From Ptiloglossa arizonensis (Eukaryota > Arthropoda > Insecta > Hymenoptera > Colletidae), in NCBI RefSeq assembly GCF_051014685.1, contig NC_135058.1, positions 5,246,811 through 5,310,810 on the forward strand: 64,000 nucleotides of DNA, in the 5' to 3' direction. This document shows positions 35,201 to 48,182 of this stretch, in pieces. Position 1 is the stretch's first letter. Each line of letters begins with the position of its first letter. A program made the translations under genes and the position numbers. The notes under the pieces were generated by a model. It was not told the DNA's origin, did not search any database, and saw nothing but the letters and a program-made list of their open reading frames with translations.

Positions 35201-38200
35201 GGTTGAAAACTTTTATAGCAGTCTTTGCTAATTTTTTGATACATAAATGATATATGTTCAATATAAAAGAATAGATAGTCAATTCTTTAAATACAAGCAA
35301 GTGTACAAAAAATTACTAAATTACTACTTATTAATTATTATAATTATTTATTAATAAAGAAATTAGATGTACTCTAATAATTATACGTATTACTGTCATT
35401 AGAGAATTCAATGAATAATTTGTGACAAATATACAAAATAAATAAAGACAACTTACAAGTAAAATTGTTCACAATTTGACTATTTTATTCGACACACATT
35501 TATGTATCAAATGACTCATGGATATTATATGAACAAATATAAAAGTGTATTAACACACATTGCTTAATAAGCTTATCATAACTACTTAAGCACTAGACAC
35601 TAAAGTAGGCAATATTGTGCCTTCATCTTTGATTCAATCTTTAGATACTCTGATTTTAATTATTTAGTGTATATTTTTATAAATATTGTAAAGTAACTTA
35701 GTATATTATAAATAATTTTAAATATTAAACATTGAAATAAAAATTATAAAATTATTGACATAATTAAAATACATTCCTTATTTATAAATTAATGTAGCTG
35801 TATGTATGTGACCTATGTCCACACACATGCACTGATACTGCTATAATAAAACAAGATGACAGTTTTCATTTTACTATTTGAAAGTATAACATACTAAAGG
35901 AAGGATTCTCATGTAACAAGTTTAAAAAATCGATTTTTCATTTTTTTTTCATAAATCAAAAGTACACTATTTCAAAAATATGCTTTTGAAATTTTATAGT
36001 CGTATTCCCGAATATAACGAAGTTACAGTTTATTTTGTAAGACACATCAAAGTGCAAAATAGTAAATGGTTGGCAGTAAGCATATCCCACCTTTTCCTCA
36101 TGTTTTACTGTGGGTTTTTCTCAAAAGGGACTAATCAAATATAAGAAACTCGGTTTTAAAAATAAGTGTCCTCAGTCTTGTTCCAATATTTGGCTTGTAA
36201 GCATAGATTTAGTTCATGGACAAACATGCCTAAAAAAGAAGCAAGGATGATAGTTTTCCTCATTCAAAACGGCAAAAGAAGTCATTTGAAAAAAATTAAA
36301 GAATGCAGGAGAACATGTCACTATAAGTGAAAATCATGGTTATACATTTATTGAAATTTGTAGTGTTTACACAGATTCTAATTTGTAAAAAGTATAAAAG
36401 TGATACAAAATTATCACTATGATAATCACTTGTGTGGTAAAAATCAATTCATATCTTATGCTTGGAACTGCTTTCAAAACTAATGAAAAGATAACCAATT
36501 GAAAAACACTGAAAAAGTAATTGATTTCATTGTAAAAAGTAGTTATTGTCAATCCTGCACTTTTTGGAAAAATAAAAAGGACACACCAGAATATTTTAAA
36601 TGATCTGAAATCCATGAAGAATCATATACCATAAATCATTTTGGATCAGCAGAAAAGATGAAGGTAGATTCCATAATAATTGTTTTCAAGATCCATAAAT
36701 GAATTTGATGTGAAATACATGAATTACATCAGTTATGTGACTTGAAGACTTTTAAACTAAAAGAATTCAAGCATCAGCCTGGCTTTACCAAATATATTCA
36801 AAATCATTTGGTAACAATTTATGAAAACTTATCCAAAGATAAGCTTAGAGAGTATGAAGAAGCTCATATCACTTGCAAAATGGCAAAAATCATTGAACAA
36901 AACTTTTTTGAGGAAGAGGAAGGTTTATTTTATGGTGCCAATATAGTAGATTAACCTTTTACATCGATTTTTTAATTGTAAGTATTCAAAACTTCATTTA
37001 AAACTTTAATTGCGTTTTTCTTAAAATCACATTCTTCAAACTAGCATCTAAGATGACTTGAAAACTAATTGACTAATTACTTTCAAACAAAACTCATTTT
37101 ATTCGTTATATACATTTCTTCAGGGATTGAGCTAAAAATTTTAATTTAATTTTTTACTTATAATGCTTTTTTTTTATCAATCTAAAATTCATTTATCTAA
37201 GGAAAAAAGTTCATTTTCTTTTCAAATGCTATAAATATTTTAATTTTTCCTTTTTTTTTTACTTCAAATTAAATTGAATTCCAGCGTAAACTTTCTATCT
37301 TTAAAAAATTTTAATTAGATGACGGTGACAGGTGCTACAAGATATACCAATAGGGATTACATCATTGAAGAGGTTAACAAGATTCTACATTAGTTAATAA
37401 ATAATAAATAAAATCTACATACAAAAATTTGTTCTGCAATTTAAAAGTATTTTCATATATCACCAAAAAAATACAATCAAATTTTTAAAAAAGAAATTCA
37501 TAAATATCAGTTACTTTTAAAACTGTTACACGAGAATTTCCCTTTAAACACGTAACTTACTCATGGAAGTAGAAATGAGTAAATATGTAACTGGTTGTTA
37601 AAAGTATGTTATTCTTATATCAATAATACTAATAATGTCTAATCAGCTTTTAGTTTGATATGCATAGTATGTTTAAATACTTTATAAACATTTGCTATAA
37701 TATGTAACAGTTACATGCAATGATATAATATATCAGATCTCTGTTCTTTGAAAAGGAAAGAATAATAAAGAAAATTCTGAAGGCTCATATATAATTCAAA
37801 AATAATAAATATTTGTGTGCATTCAAAAACATAAAATATGTACATTATAGTATTCTAAATTAATTGCTTTCATACTTTCGAAAAAATAGAGACAATATAA
37901 TCTAAATCAATATGCAAAATAGTGCAGAAAATTTTGTTTGAAAATATGACTAAAAAAATATACCATTAAATAACCAGGTAGAGCTCCTTCTATAAGAACA
38001 AAGTTTTTATAATAACATTTTAACACTCTTTATAAGAAAATAGTTATGATACTTATTAAATAAAATTTAATAATGATTTGCAGAAATGTAAAAATCTTTT
38101 TTGTTACTGATCATATTAATATAGTTTGATATTTTAAATATATAAGATATTTAAAAGTAATTATTTTGTCATATTGCCATTTTAATAAATACATAGATTA

Positions 38201-39282
38201 ATACATAATGTATCATAACTCTTTTAATATTATTACCAGAGCAATAATAAAATTAAATTTTGATTTGTATTATAAAATTTAACTGTAACAATTTATAGAT
38301 ATTCTAGATATTTTATTGTAAATTACTTTTATTTTAAAACAATCTTTTTTAATAAAGATACATCTACTTGTGTATATACTAAAAACATTGCATACCATGC
38401 GATCCCTTTCATCCTCTATTGATGCAATAAGTTTACCAAATTCCTTTAGACTTTGTGATATGTGAGTTTCATCTTCAGTTTGTGTTTCCCCAATGCATTC
38501 AAAGCTAAAGTTCTGCAATGTTTTAGAAAGTGCTCTCTGAGCTCTGGACAAATCTAGAAAGAATTGTTTATTCTATAATCACAAATTACTTTGACAACAG
38601 AAAGCTTTTATAATAAATTAAGAATGTTATGTATGTTCTTCACACTTGTGTTTTCAAACAGATAAATAGTATGTAAAATATAAGAAATACATAAAGCGTT
38701 TTCAAATCATATATTAAATTTTCTCCATACTTAGACTGTATGAAATCAAATTTTATTCTATGATCTCCTGATTAAAAGTAATAAATAAAATTAATATATT
38801 TGCAATACTAAGAAACGTGATAAGAAAATTAATTAACTTTTTAATTGCTAAGAAAGCAAATTCTAATAATGACATGAAATTGTGGAAACAATTGATACAC
38901 ACATTTGTTACGGATTAAAAGTATAAATAAACATGTGAATTCTAAGTTTTGGAAAAAGAGGTTAGTAACAATACATGGTTAATTAAAAGATTGTTAAATA
39001 TCGTAGTGCTACAAATGAAACATAATGTCATTAAAGGATACTAAAGTAAAACAGAATATAATGACAGCAGCTGTTAGACGGTCATACACAATCTTATCGC
39101 ATACGGAAAATAATAAACTTACTTTTGGCAGCTAGCAAAAGATCTTTGACCTCTTTGATGAGCCGTTTAATCTGTTGGCTGGTCTTCTCCAATTCACGCT
39201 CATGATAATGAAGATTTTCTCGAAAGTAGGGGCTATCGGTTAAGCAATCCGTAAACTCTAATGGTTTGAGGCCAACACCCAT
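29220..39282 (-). CDS. Graf: Rho GTPase-activating protein, GRAF family (ARHGAP26/10/42)
   Basis: Twenty exons, 3' to 5': 29220-29311, 29387-29466, 29599-29655, 29750-29906, 29988-30177, 30269-30599, 30711-30816, 31021-31242, 31330-31432, 31516-31597, 32238-32332, 32404-32501, 32622-32688, 33035-33106, 33820-33924, 34016-34126, 34208-34309, 34442-34513, 38396-38553 and 39123-39282. They splice in phase to 819 residues. The BAR domain comes first (LEFTDCLTDSPYFRENLHYH...FECIGETQTEDETH), then a PH domain (YTREGYLFLM...RFCFDI...LSEEDRKLWLDAMDG), the RhoGAP domain with its arginine finger in EQGLYRVVGV, a Ser-rich linker, and a C-terminal SH3 (LYACLAESDGELSF...WLEGTLNGKTGLVPKNYVE). The family bends membranes for clathrin-independent endocytosis and turns off Rho/Cdc42. 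The RhoGAP exon 31021-31242 ends at an unusual GCGA|GTGCGT donor; the stronger-looking GTATTC site downstream would break the frame. Intron 34514-38395 holds repeats. Confidence 0.95.
33115..33131. repeat. (AC)8 run forming part of a Graf 3' splice site
   Basis: On the Graf transcript this is a UG run ending about nine bases before the acceptor of exon 33035-33106. It takes the place of the usual polypyrimidine tract. Confidence 0.85.
34667..34858. repeat. Long imperfect inverted repeat in a Graf intron
   Basis: Arms 34667-34757 and 34772-34858 are reverse complements over about 88 bases with roughly three quarters identity by eye; the best block shares AATTCTTTC and GGAGAAAGTCA. The loop is about 14 bases. 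RNA from either strand could fold into a long hairpin. The left arm, read on the minus strand, looks like a 77-nt exon (34679-34755) with a CTTTTCTCCTTTTGGCAG acceptor, partly supplied by the loop, and a GAG|GTATTT donor. It could be a MITE, a hairpin RNA source or a duplicated exon. I do not recognise the element. Confidence 0.8.
36220..36960 (+). mobile_element. Decayed Mutator-like (MULE) transposase fragment
   Basis: Opposite to Graf and inside its intron. Broken frames between about 36470 and 36770 spell, in order, ALGTAFKTNEK, VIDFIVKSSYCQSC, WSEIHEESYTINHFGSAEKM, KVDSII, SINEFDVKYMNYIS and DLKTFK. The CxxC ... W...H ... NH.GS..KM ... VKY.NYI pattern is that of the Mutator-like transposase domain found in many invertebrates. 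At least two frameshifts and several stops interrupt it. The following open frame 36742-36954 (70 codons, ending GLFYGANIVD) overlaps DLKTFK but I cannot assign its C-terminal part. Terminal repeats and target-site duplication were not identified. Confidence 0.55.
36961..38395. other. Rest of the large Graf intron
   Basis: AT-rich intronic sequence with homopolymer runs. Nothing coding or structured was recognised here, nor in 34859-36219 apart from the flanks of the elements listed. Confidence 0.5.
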
Positions 39283-42200
39283 TATTCTTGATTGTATATT
39301 AAAGTTCGAAAGTCATTAATAAGTCAAAACAACAGAATTAACAAATCAACATTTATAACAAGTATTACGAATTATGATCATTTAACGAAGACACAAAGTT
39401 TTCTCACAGTACGCCCAATGAAATATTTCGTAGCGTAAATGTTCTTGACGAAAAATGAGATCGGTTCACGATATTTCTCCTGTTTATTGCTAGTCACGAA
39501 CAAAGATACATTTTCTGAATCTTCGTTAAGACTAATATGTAAATCACTAGCAAGCTTATATAGATAGGAATTTTGCGATGTCGATTAAAGATCATGTACC
39601 CTCTTCAGTCAAATGTACCAACTACATTTTAAATGGCGGGATATTCGACTGACTTTACAATAAAATTTATACTCTATCGTAATGTAAAATTTGTTACAAC
39701 TACGACCTAATCAATTATTATTTGTTTGTTTGAAAACTATATAGCATAAATATGAAGAAACATTATTATTTCCAGATTTTTGTTACTACTTTCAATTAAC
39801 ATTGTGACCCAAATATACTAGTACTCTAAAAAAATCTACAAAATCGTGATATATTAATCAATATTTAAATGTATACATAATTAATAGTAAATCATTTATA
39901 TTTTATTAACATATGACAATCATTATTATTATTACTATTTAACAATAAAAAGTACTGAATAAAAATGAACTATGTTGATAAATATACATGACTAATAATA
40001 ATATATATATATGGTAAATTAATTTTTATTTTATAACTTTTTTGCTTTAAAACCAATATATGTGAAATAGAAATAATATCCATATACAGATGTGTATATA
40101 TGTATATATGTAAGTATTTATATAGAATTTAATAATTTATTTTTTTGACCTTTATTACTTTGTAATTAATTAGTAGTTTTTAAGCAATATTGAAGCAACC
40201 GAATTATCAAAAAAATTTCACAACTATTTTATTGACTCAAAAAATACCTTACAGACAAAATTAATTACTTTCTAATTATACACTTTGTACAATGTAAGAG
40301 TTGATTCTAGTATTTTTAAAAAGAGTACGAAATGTACAATTTACAATATCAATTGTATATACAGGTTGAAGGAAATACGTAACTATAGAGTGTGCCGACA
40401 AATTTTATCAATATTTTTTTCTGCTTAACAAATAATATTGATAAAAATATTAATACTTACTTAAAAGTAAAAATATTCGTGGAAACTTAGAAGCAAAGTT
40501 TGCTCTTTTAAATCAGCTTTAATCCCATACATTTCTCATGCAATTCCAAAATGTTTTTCAGTTTGACAGATCATTGTACATTACCAAGCTAGATGTGTCT
40601 ATCCGTCAAGAATCGATCTTCGATACAAAATGTCCTACGTCTTGAACTTAGTCCTGCATTATCATAGTCCTGAACATGAACAATTTATTTAAAGAACGGA
40701 GTCCTATTGGTGTAATGGTCACAGAACGTAATGTAATACCATTGAATACCACCACTAGCTAAGGTTCAATTAATACTTAAATATAATATATTGTGAATTA
40801 TGATTTAACTAATATTAGTTTTATTGAAACACCAATATAGTATAGAAATAACATGATTTTCATTAAAAAAAATTTTATTTTTTCTCATATACAAATGAAT
40901 TAATTTAATTATTTGAGATTCGTTTTTTTATATAAACTTTCTGAAAAGTTGGTTAGATTTTTTTAAAATAGCTGTTCTTTTCTATAAATAAGTTTTCTAA
41001 TGCATCTGTTTTTGTTTTAAGAGAAATCAGTGTGTACATAATATATCAAACTCGCCCTTAGTTGGTCCAATACTAAGAGAGCTTGTGAAATGTAATGAAT
41101 ATCTTGCTAGAGAGAAATGTGGTCAGTTTTCCAGTCTATGCTTGTGTGGTGTTTGTATAATAGGTTACATTGTGTCCTAAAATGACGTTTCTAACTTGTA
41201 AATATTATTTATTTGACGCCAAATAATTTTTGTTGGATATTAGGACTCGTTGACAAATATTCTCACTGTCTGTAAACTTGTGTATTATTTATCAATCGGT
41301 GTGAGGTTATGATAAGGAAATTGACTTGAATCACATCCCATGCCCAATGTTTACCATTAGATCACTTTTTGGATTCCTTGGAGGTAAATAGTCTATTGTT
41401 TATATTTTATATGCAATATTAAGATATAAGTAGTGTTAATTCTCAAACATTTACATAACCTCTCATATAGCGTGCTTGTTTTGACATTCGGTAGATTCAC
41501 GCTGTGGTTAAGGCATATTCCAGTACATTTATTTCTATACTGTAAATAACCCTCTATTTTGAAGAAATTTAGATTATTAATATAATTTTTTATCCATTGG
41601 TAGTTTTTTATTAAAATGATTCATTATTATATTTCAATTACTTGTTATAATATTTTATAGATGAGATAAGAAATCTACTAGACTCATCAATAAATAATAT
41701 TTACATAAACTTTTTATTTATAAGATATGTAGTATTCACATTTGTCATATATCCTAATAAATTATATCTCTCATTCTTATTATATTTATACTTAAACAAG
41801 TTTTTTCCAATAATGCTTTTATTAATTGTTTTTTATTGTTTTTTATTGTTTATTATTTAGTAATACATAATTTGGCTAGAATTTCATAAAATTCTATATT
41901 TTAAGATAAATTTTGATTCATTTTCTTTTAGTAAAATACAAAAGTTTATATGATTTAATTAATTAACAAGTATTTATAAATTTTAGTTTTTACAAAATCA
42001 TCTAGTTTTATTGAATGGTGCAATATTCAGTATGTTTAATTTATAATAAATTACTATTAGTTTTCTAGAAGCATGAATAATTATTATAATTTTATTTTAT
42101 ACTTAGTAGTTTTGATATCTGTAAGAATGTAGAGTAAACCTGATTTATAGATAGTTAAAGAGTATGAAATAATGTATTTGAATATATATTTAAATTTTAA

Positions 42201-42557
42201 ATAGTGACTGCTACACTTAGATTAATAAAGAAATTATTAAAGAATATGAAGATATTTAACAAATGGAATTTATATTTTATGTAAAAATTATGTTACATTA
42301 AGAATGGATTTAATGATTGTAATATTAAATATTATCTTATTAATTATAAACATTTTTTGAAAAAATGAACAAAATATGTGATTTCTTAATTAACAAATAG
42401 TATGATTTCTATAGTTATAATATAATAATCTTTTCAATGTTATTTACATTATGTTAATTTGTTTTAATATTAAAACTTAATAAAATTATTTCAGACTGTG
42501 AAGATTTATTATTATATCAGATATGACATTAAATGGTATTAGTAATCAGAAACTAAA
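39283..42557. promoter_or_regulatory. Divergent intergenic region, Graf / Spt20, with a Spt20 leader exon
   Basis: A GGCGGGA motif lies at about 39634, some 350 bases upstream of the Graf ATG. For Spt20, a TTGGAG|GTAAAT donor at 41383 and a TTTCAG acceptor before 42495 suggest a non-coding first exon ending at 41383 and a second one leading to the ATG at 42558. The middle (39700-41000) is AT-rich with no gene. Confidence 0.4.
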
Positions 42558-45500
42558 ATGATTGGTACAGCCTGTAGTTTGGAAGATGCGTGTCGGCAAG
42601 CTCAGGTATTGTTTACAAACAGTTATTTATAAATAGTATTTACAACAACAATACATATATTTTAATATATCTAAATATATTTTTATACATATATTAGTGT
42701 TTACAATTTTGACCCTGTAAATACTCTGAATTATAGATTTGAAAGAATAATGTTTATGTATCTTTATATTTACATTTTTTTGTAGGATATGATTAATCAA
42801 GTATCTAAGTGTTGGAAAAATGTTCAAGGACAAAATTCTTTGAATTTTACAACCGATAAGTCATCTACTCAAAAAAAGGAACAGAGTCATTCTAAACACA
42901 GCATACAGTCCAAACTAACTAGATTATATTTTGAAGAACTTACTAAAGTTCCTCATGCAACTCCTGATTCAGTCTTGGTATGTGCATATTTCAAGCATTT
43001 GGTATATCCTTTAAAATATTTATTAAACAAAACTTAATTTGATAATATGATTTTTATTTACTAAAATGCACAGAACAATCTTGAAAATGAATGTGATCTT
43101 TTGGGAAGGTTGGTGCAAAGGGAAGGTTTGCACACATTAATTGTTAATCTCTATGCTGGTAATAAAGGATACTCATTAGCTGTAAGAAATAAGTGAGTAA
43201 TTTTTAATTTTATATTTTTTCAGTAAATATAAGTTTTTAAACATTTTAAATAGTTGTATTTATAATAAAAATTTTGTTTTCTTTAACATCTACTACACTA
43301 TAAATAAAAAAAACTAAATTGTAACTAGACAGATAATACTATTTTAATTGTTTCAAATTCACATTTACTAACCATCCTATATTACAAATACATTTTTATA
43401 AGTACAAAATACATATCTAAGTAAATAAAATACACAAGGATAAATGAAGATGTCAAAGAAGTTTAACTAAATAAATTTAATTTAACAGTGATAAGGGAAA
43501 TCTATATGATAAAAACACAATATTAGCTGAAACACAACTGATGGGTTACGAACAGGGTGAATTGCTTTCGTGTATAGACAATGGTCAGTTGCCTGCAATG
43601 TTAGCAGAGCAACTAGAAACCAGTCATTCTCACTTATTTTATGATGGCTGTATAATAGCTGAAGTTCGAGATTACAGAAAAGCATTTCCTCATACTAAAG
43701 CTGAAGTTCATCATGTACTTCTTAAGCCTACAACACAGGTAAAGAGTACAAAGAATAATATAATAATATAAATAAACTCAGAATAGTTTAATAAATTTAA
43801 ATAATACACCTTCTAAACTTTTAGAGTGTACTCTCGGATGTATCAACTTTAACTAGTGATGGAGACTGGAGTCATGAGGAACGATTAATGTTAGAATCAC
43901 ATTTAGTTGCAGCTACCCAAGGACCTCTGTGTCTAGATCCAAATCCTATTCCTAGTTTAGCCACAACAAGACTACGACAGTCTAAATCTTTGCTTACTGA
44001 TCACCAACTCATGCGACAAGCCAAAAAGTTTTCTCAGGTAATTTTCATTTTTCTAATTTTCATGAACTAGAGTAGCTTATTATTTTTCATACGTAAATGT
44101 TAATAACATATTTAAAATATGTATTTAGTTTCAATTGTGCTAAATATTATTAAAATTAAAAGAAATCATTATTAATTATATTTGAAAAAGTATTATGTTA
44201 TTTGTTATAGGTTACAGTAAATCGGAAAAGAAAATTGGAGCAATTAGCACAACCAGAAGGATTAACAATACAAGATTTAATGCAAAAATTAAGAGCTAAA
44301 AGAGGAGTAGTTACAACCACTGCCTGCCCACCGCCTTCTCTTACAAACCCTCCTTTACTTCCACCAAATACACCCATCGATGTTTTAAGGTATCTTATTT
44401 TCTCATACCATATTTTGTTATTATATAATTGGTATATTAATGTTATAATATTTTGTACATAATAAATAGATTTGCAAAAGCATACGAACGCCCGCGAGAA
44501 ACAAAAGACTGTTTGCCACAAGTTATAGAAGAATATATATTAGAAACAGGCGGAAGTCAAGGTGAGATAGATCACATAAAACTTTCAATTTTGCAAAGAC
44601 CTTCTAATTCTGAGTACCTGGGAGAGCTTTATATGGACAAGAACCATCGTGAAGGAGAAAAAAACGGATCAGCATGTCGGTACGTATTATTGAATTTAAT
44701 TATTTTAATTTTTTTAAATTAAACTTTTATTTTGGACTGATTGAATCGTGAAAATATATCAAATTGAAATTTATTTTTTTCTATAGATTTACATTAGGTA
44801 CAAGAGTTCTGGCGAATCATTACATCCAGCAGTTTACAGAAATATTCACAGAGGAAGGTAGAAAGAATGTTCGGATAAAACATGTTGTACCAGGGCAGGT
44901 CCCTCGGGTAACATGTACACCTGGTATGCAACGAGCACATCAACAGGTATGTACTCTCTCTAGATATGACATCTGATAAATGTATAAAAATGTCACTTTT
45001 ATGTCTTTTATGTATTTTTAAATAAGTATATTGTTCTAGGCGCAACAAGCAAAAGCAGCGCAGTTAGTTGCTCAGCAGTTACAACAAGCTCAATCTCAAC
45101 ATGTTGCACAGCAGGTATGTTAAAATTTATTTATGAAATATTTTTTTTAAATTATTAGATTTTTTATATTTGATAATAATTACTTCAGATCTTATCACGA
45201 GCTCAAGGTCAGTTAAATACTTTAGCTGGGCAGGTAGCTTCAATGAAAGCTATGACAGAAGCTACTACTTCTGCACAAAATAATCTGACATGTGTAGATG
45301 CAACAAATATACCACAAGTTATTACCCAAAGTGATGCTATATCAATGAGTCCAGGGCAATCCTTGACCAATGGTGGATCAAATGCTTCCACCTCTGTACA
45401 AATTGACAATTCTGCAATGTCAGTAAGTGATGGTAGCTCTTGTAACGGATCTGGAATCCTAGTTTTCCAACAAAAGTCAACCAATAGTATTAACAACCCT

Positions 45501-48182
45501 GCATCTACAAATGTTCCAGTTTTGGTAGGAATTATATAGATACACGCGCGCGCGCACACACACACGTACATATATACGTATTTACTTTTATATTTAAAGT
45601 TTTTCACACTATGCTTTTATATAGCAAGCTCAATTACAAGCTGGAACACAAAATTGTGTTACGGAAACCATCAATCAGAGCCAAAATGAAGTACCATTTA
45701 AAAAGCACTCCACTAATCCAGCGATAACTGCTCTTGTGACGTCCCTAATGAATTCTGCTCAACAATTTCAGCAACAAGCTGCAGGTTTGTGATGATATTG
45801 ATATAAAATGTAATAATATAAATACTAGAATATAAGGAGTTTATTAAATACTTTTGCAGCTAATGCAGCAGCTGCTGCTATGAACAATAATGCACAGACT
45901 ACAAACAAGTCAAGTAATGCTGCGATTCTTAGTTTATTAAATAGTAGTCCTGCCAATTTAACTCAGCAGAAAGTCCAACCTCGAAGGATCTCTTTGAATG
46001 CTTCCATCCCATCTAGAGTTCTTAATCATGGAAATGTTATTAATGTCCCTAACACCACTGGTCAAGTAATTAAATTGAATTTGTTATTTATTTCTAAAAT
46101 TATCATAAGATTCAAGCAAATATATGTTTCAGGTAAGGGTAAGTTTAAGTTCAGCTTTAACGGGACAGTTGGGTTGTAAACAGCAACCAGTAAAAGCAAC
46201 AGCTGTAAGATTAGCTCGTGTACAAGATCCTACTTCAACACTAGGATTGTCAATGCCAGGACTTTCAGCTTTATTAGCAGGTATAATGTACAAAAATATA
46301 CAAAACTCATTATTTTTATGTGATTATGGTAAACGTAATATGAATAACGTTATTAATATTTATTATTTTCTCTTAAAAGGAACGCCGTCTGCGGATAATC
46401 CAATACCGGGAATCAATTCTGGTTCTTCTCTACTCGAAAGATTAACTGCTTCTTCCAGTCAAAACAATCAGTCTACGAATCCAATGACTACTCCACCATC
46501 TACTAACGTAAATCTGCAGGGTGTAAATCTTACTAGTCTGCCAAATTCTATCAACGGTCTTCAAAATGTTCAGGTTGTGGAGAGCTGCTTATTTCTACAT
46601 ATGGCGTAGAAGATGAAATACTACTGTACTATTCGTTGTACGACAGGTATCATTTCCCGGATTATCACAACCTATTACGATGTCGCTAAATGTGTCAGCG
46701 ACGACGGGTTCTGTTACACCTACTGGAGTCATTGTTTCCCTGCCTATATCATCTGCAACCAATACTTGCACCACGGTTTCTAGTGTTAGTTCTTTTGAAT
46801 TTCACACATTTGCACACTTTCGCAGTATGATAACGTAGAGTACAAAATAAGATTCAAAAATGTTTTTTTTTTTTTAGATGGTAGCTACTACAGTTGTTAC
46901 AACAGCTATTGCTGGAAGTACACCGACGGTAGTAATAGCTAATCCTGCCAATACTCATTTATCATTACCTATTGGTAAGAATTATTTACACTATATTATT
47001 TTCAATATCCTTCTTATGTCAAGGTATTTTGTTTAATGAATTATTGTTTAACCTAAAAAGATAAGTAAATATTCCAAGTTTATACAAAATAAGTAATTAT
47101 ATATTATAATACAGAATAGTTCAACGTATTTACTCTAATATAATGTTTCAGCCCAGATAATACCATCTGGAGTTAAAGGGTTATCGCAACAAAATATACG
47201 TAGCAGTAATTCTGTCACACTTTCACAGGTAATGTATGCACGTCTACAGAAAGATAAATTAATTTATAAAGTTCACAATTATTAAGATTCTTTGGGTGAG
47301 ATAAGTATTTTTTTAAGGGTGGACAAGCAATTCAACTTGTTGGATCTCAAAGGCCACGACTTAATCATATGACTCGTCAAGTACAACCGAATCAAGTTAA
47401 GTCAACTGTTTTGCCAAATCAGTTAGTAACTGTAGCTAAAACGGTAACGGCAAGTCAGTTGATACTATCTGGTAACAAACAAGTGTTAACTCCTATAATG
47501 GGTAAGTTACCATAGATGTGCCAAAATGTAAATCTATTTAAAAAATAAACAGCATATTTCTATAATTTTATGATTGCTATAATTATATGCAAATTATTTT
47601 TTAACAAATCTATGTATAAATGCATTTTTTCTTATTGAAATTAATTGTCTTTTTTGTCTTAGATATTTATCTTGGTTGTATTCAAGGGAGACAAAATTAA
47701 ATTTGTTTTCAACAAATAAAAAAAAGTAAAAAATACTCTGTTTTATAGCAGCAACGAAACCAGTGCTTATGGCGTCTCAGACGACACCTTCTTCCCAAGT
47801 AGTACCTGCAAATAAACAAACTTTATTGACAAAATCCTTGCATGCTAGAGCTTCTACAGGGCAGTGCAGTCAACAAACTCAAAGCCTTGGAGTGGCAACA
47901 TTATCACAGCAACAAGTATGTACTCGAAAGTACTGTAAATTATAAATGAATGTATAGGTATTTGTTTTGATTACACTATAATTCAAATTAAATTACTTTT
48001 ATGAATACACATGATTTATTCTGTAGTTACAGAGAACTCTCGTCAAACCTGTACAGCTCCAACAATTACAGTGTTTGGCTGCGCAACATAAAGTAGCTGT
48101 GGCAACTGGCAATGCGCAAAGCAGAACGCAAATTGAACCTCAGAGAAATTCTACATCTGCACCTGGGGAGGATCCAGCCTGA
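42558..48182 (+). CDS. Spt20: SAGA complex subunit SPT20 homolog (SUPT20H / p38IP)
   Basis: Twenty exons: 42558-42605, 42786-42977, 43074-43192, 43489-43738, 43825-44037, 44211-44389, 44470-44679, 44787-44946, 45040-45114, 45189-45524, 45625-45784, 45860-46065, 46133-46280, 46380-46573, 46647-46784, 46878-46974, 47152-47228, 47318-47501, 47749-47915 and 48027-48182. They join in phase to 1102 residues. The first 430 residues or so carry the conserved Spt20 domain: KLTRLYFEELTKVPHATPDS, LLGRLVQREGLHTLIVNLYA, LFYDGCIIAEVRDYR, MLESHLVAATQGPLCLDPNP and NREGEK-type segments ending before FTLGTRVLANHYIQQF. The remaining 650 residues are Gln-, Ser- and Thr-rich low complexity, as in insect and vertebrate homologs. 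In yeast and animals SPT20 holds the SAGA histone acetyltransferase complex together; in mammals it also binds p38 MAPK and ATG9. The downstream AATAAA at 48412 and 48523 are candidate poly(A) signals. Confidence 0.94.
45541..45580. repeat. (CG)n(CA)n alternating tract in a Spt20 intron
   Basis: CGCGCGCGCG runs directly into CACACACACA and then TACATATATACGTA: 40 bases of almost strict purine-pyrimidine alternation, starting 16 bases after a 5' splice site. Confidence 0.9.

Noticed and set aside
40700..40785. tRNA-like stretch with an A-box match (TGGTGTAATGG) and a GGTTCAATT downstream
   Set aside because: The B-box is incomplete, and the would-be acceptor stem GTCCTAT has no pairing partner at the right distance. 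No cloverleaf forms.
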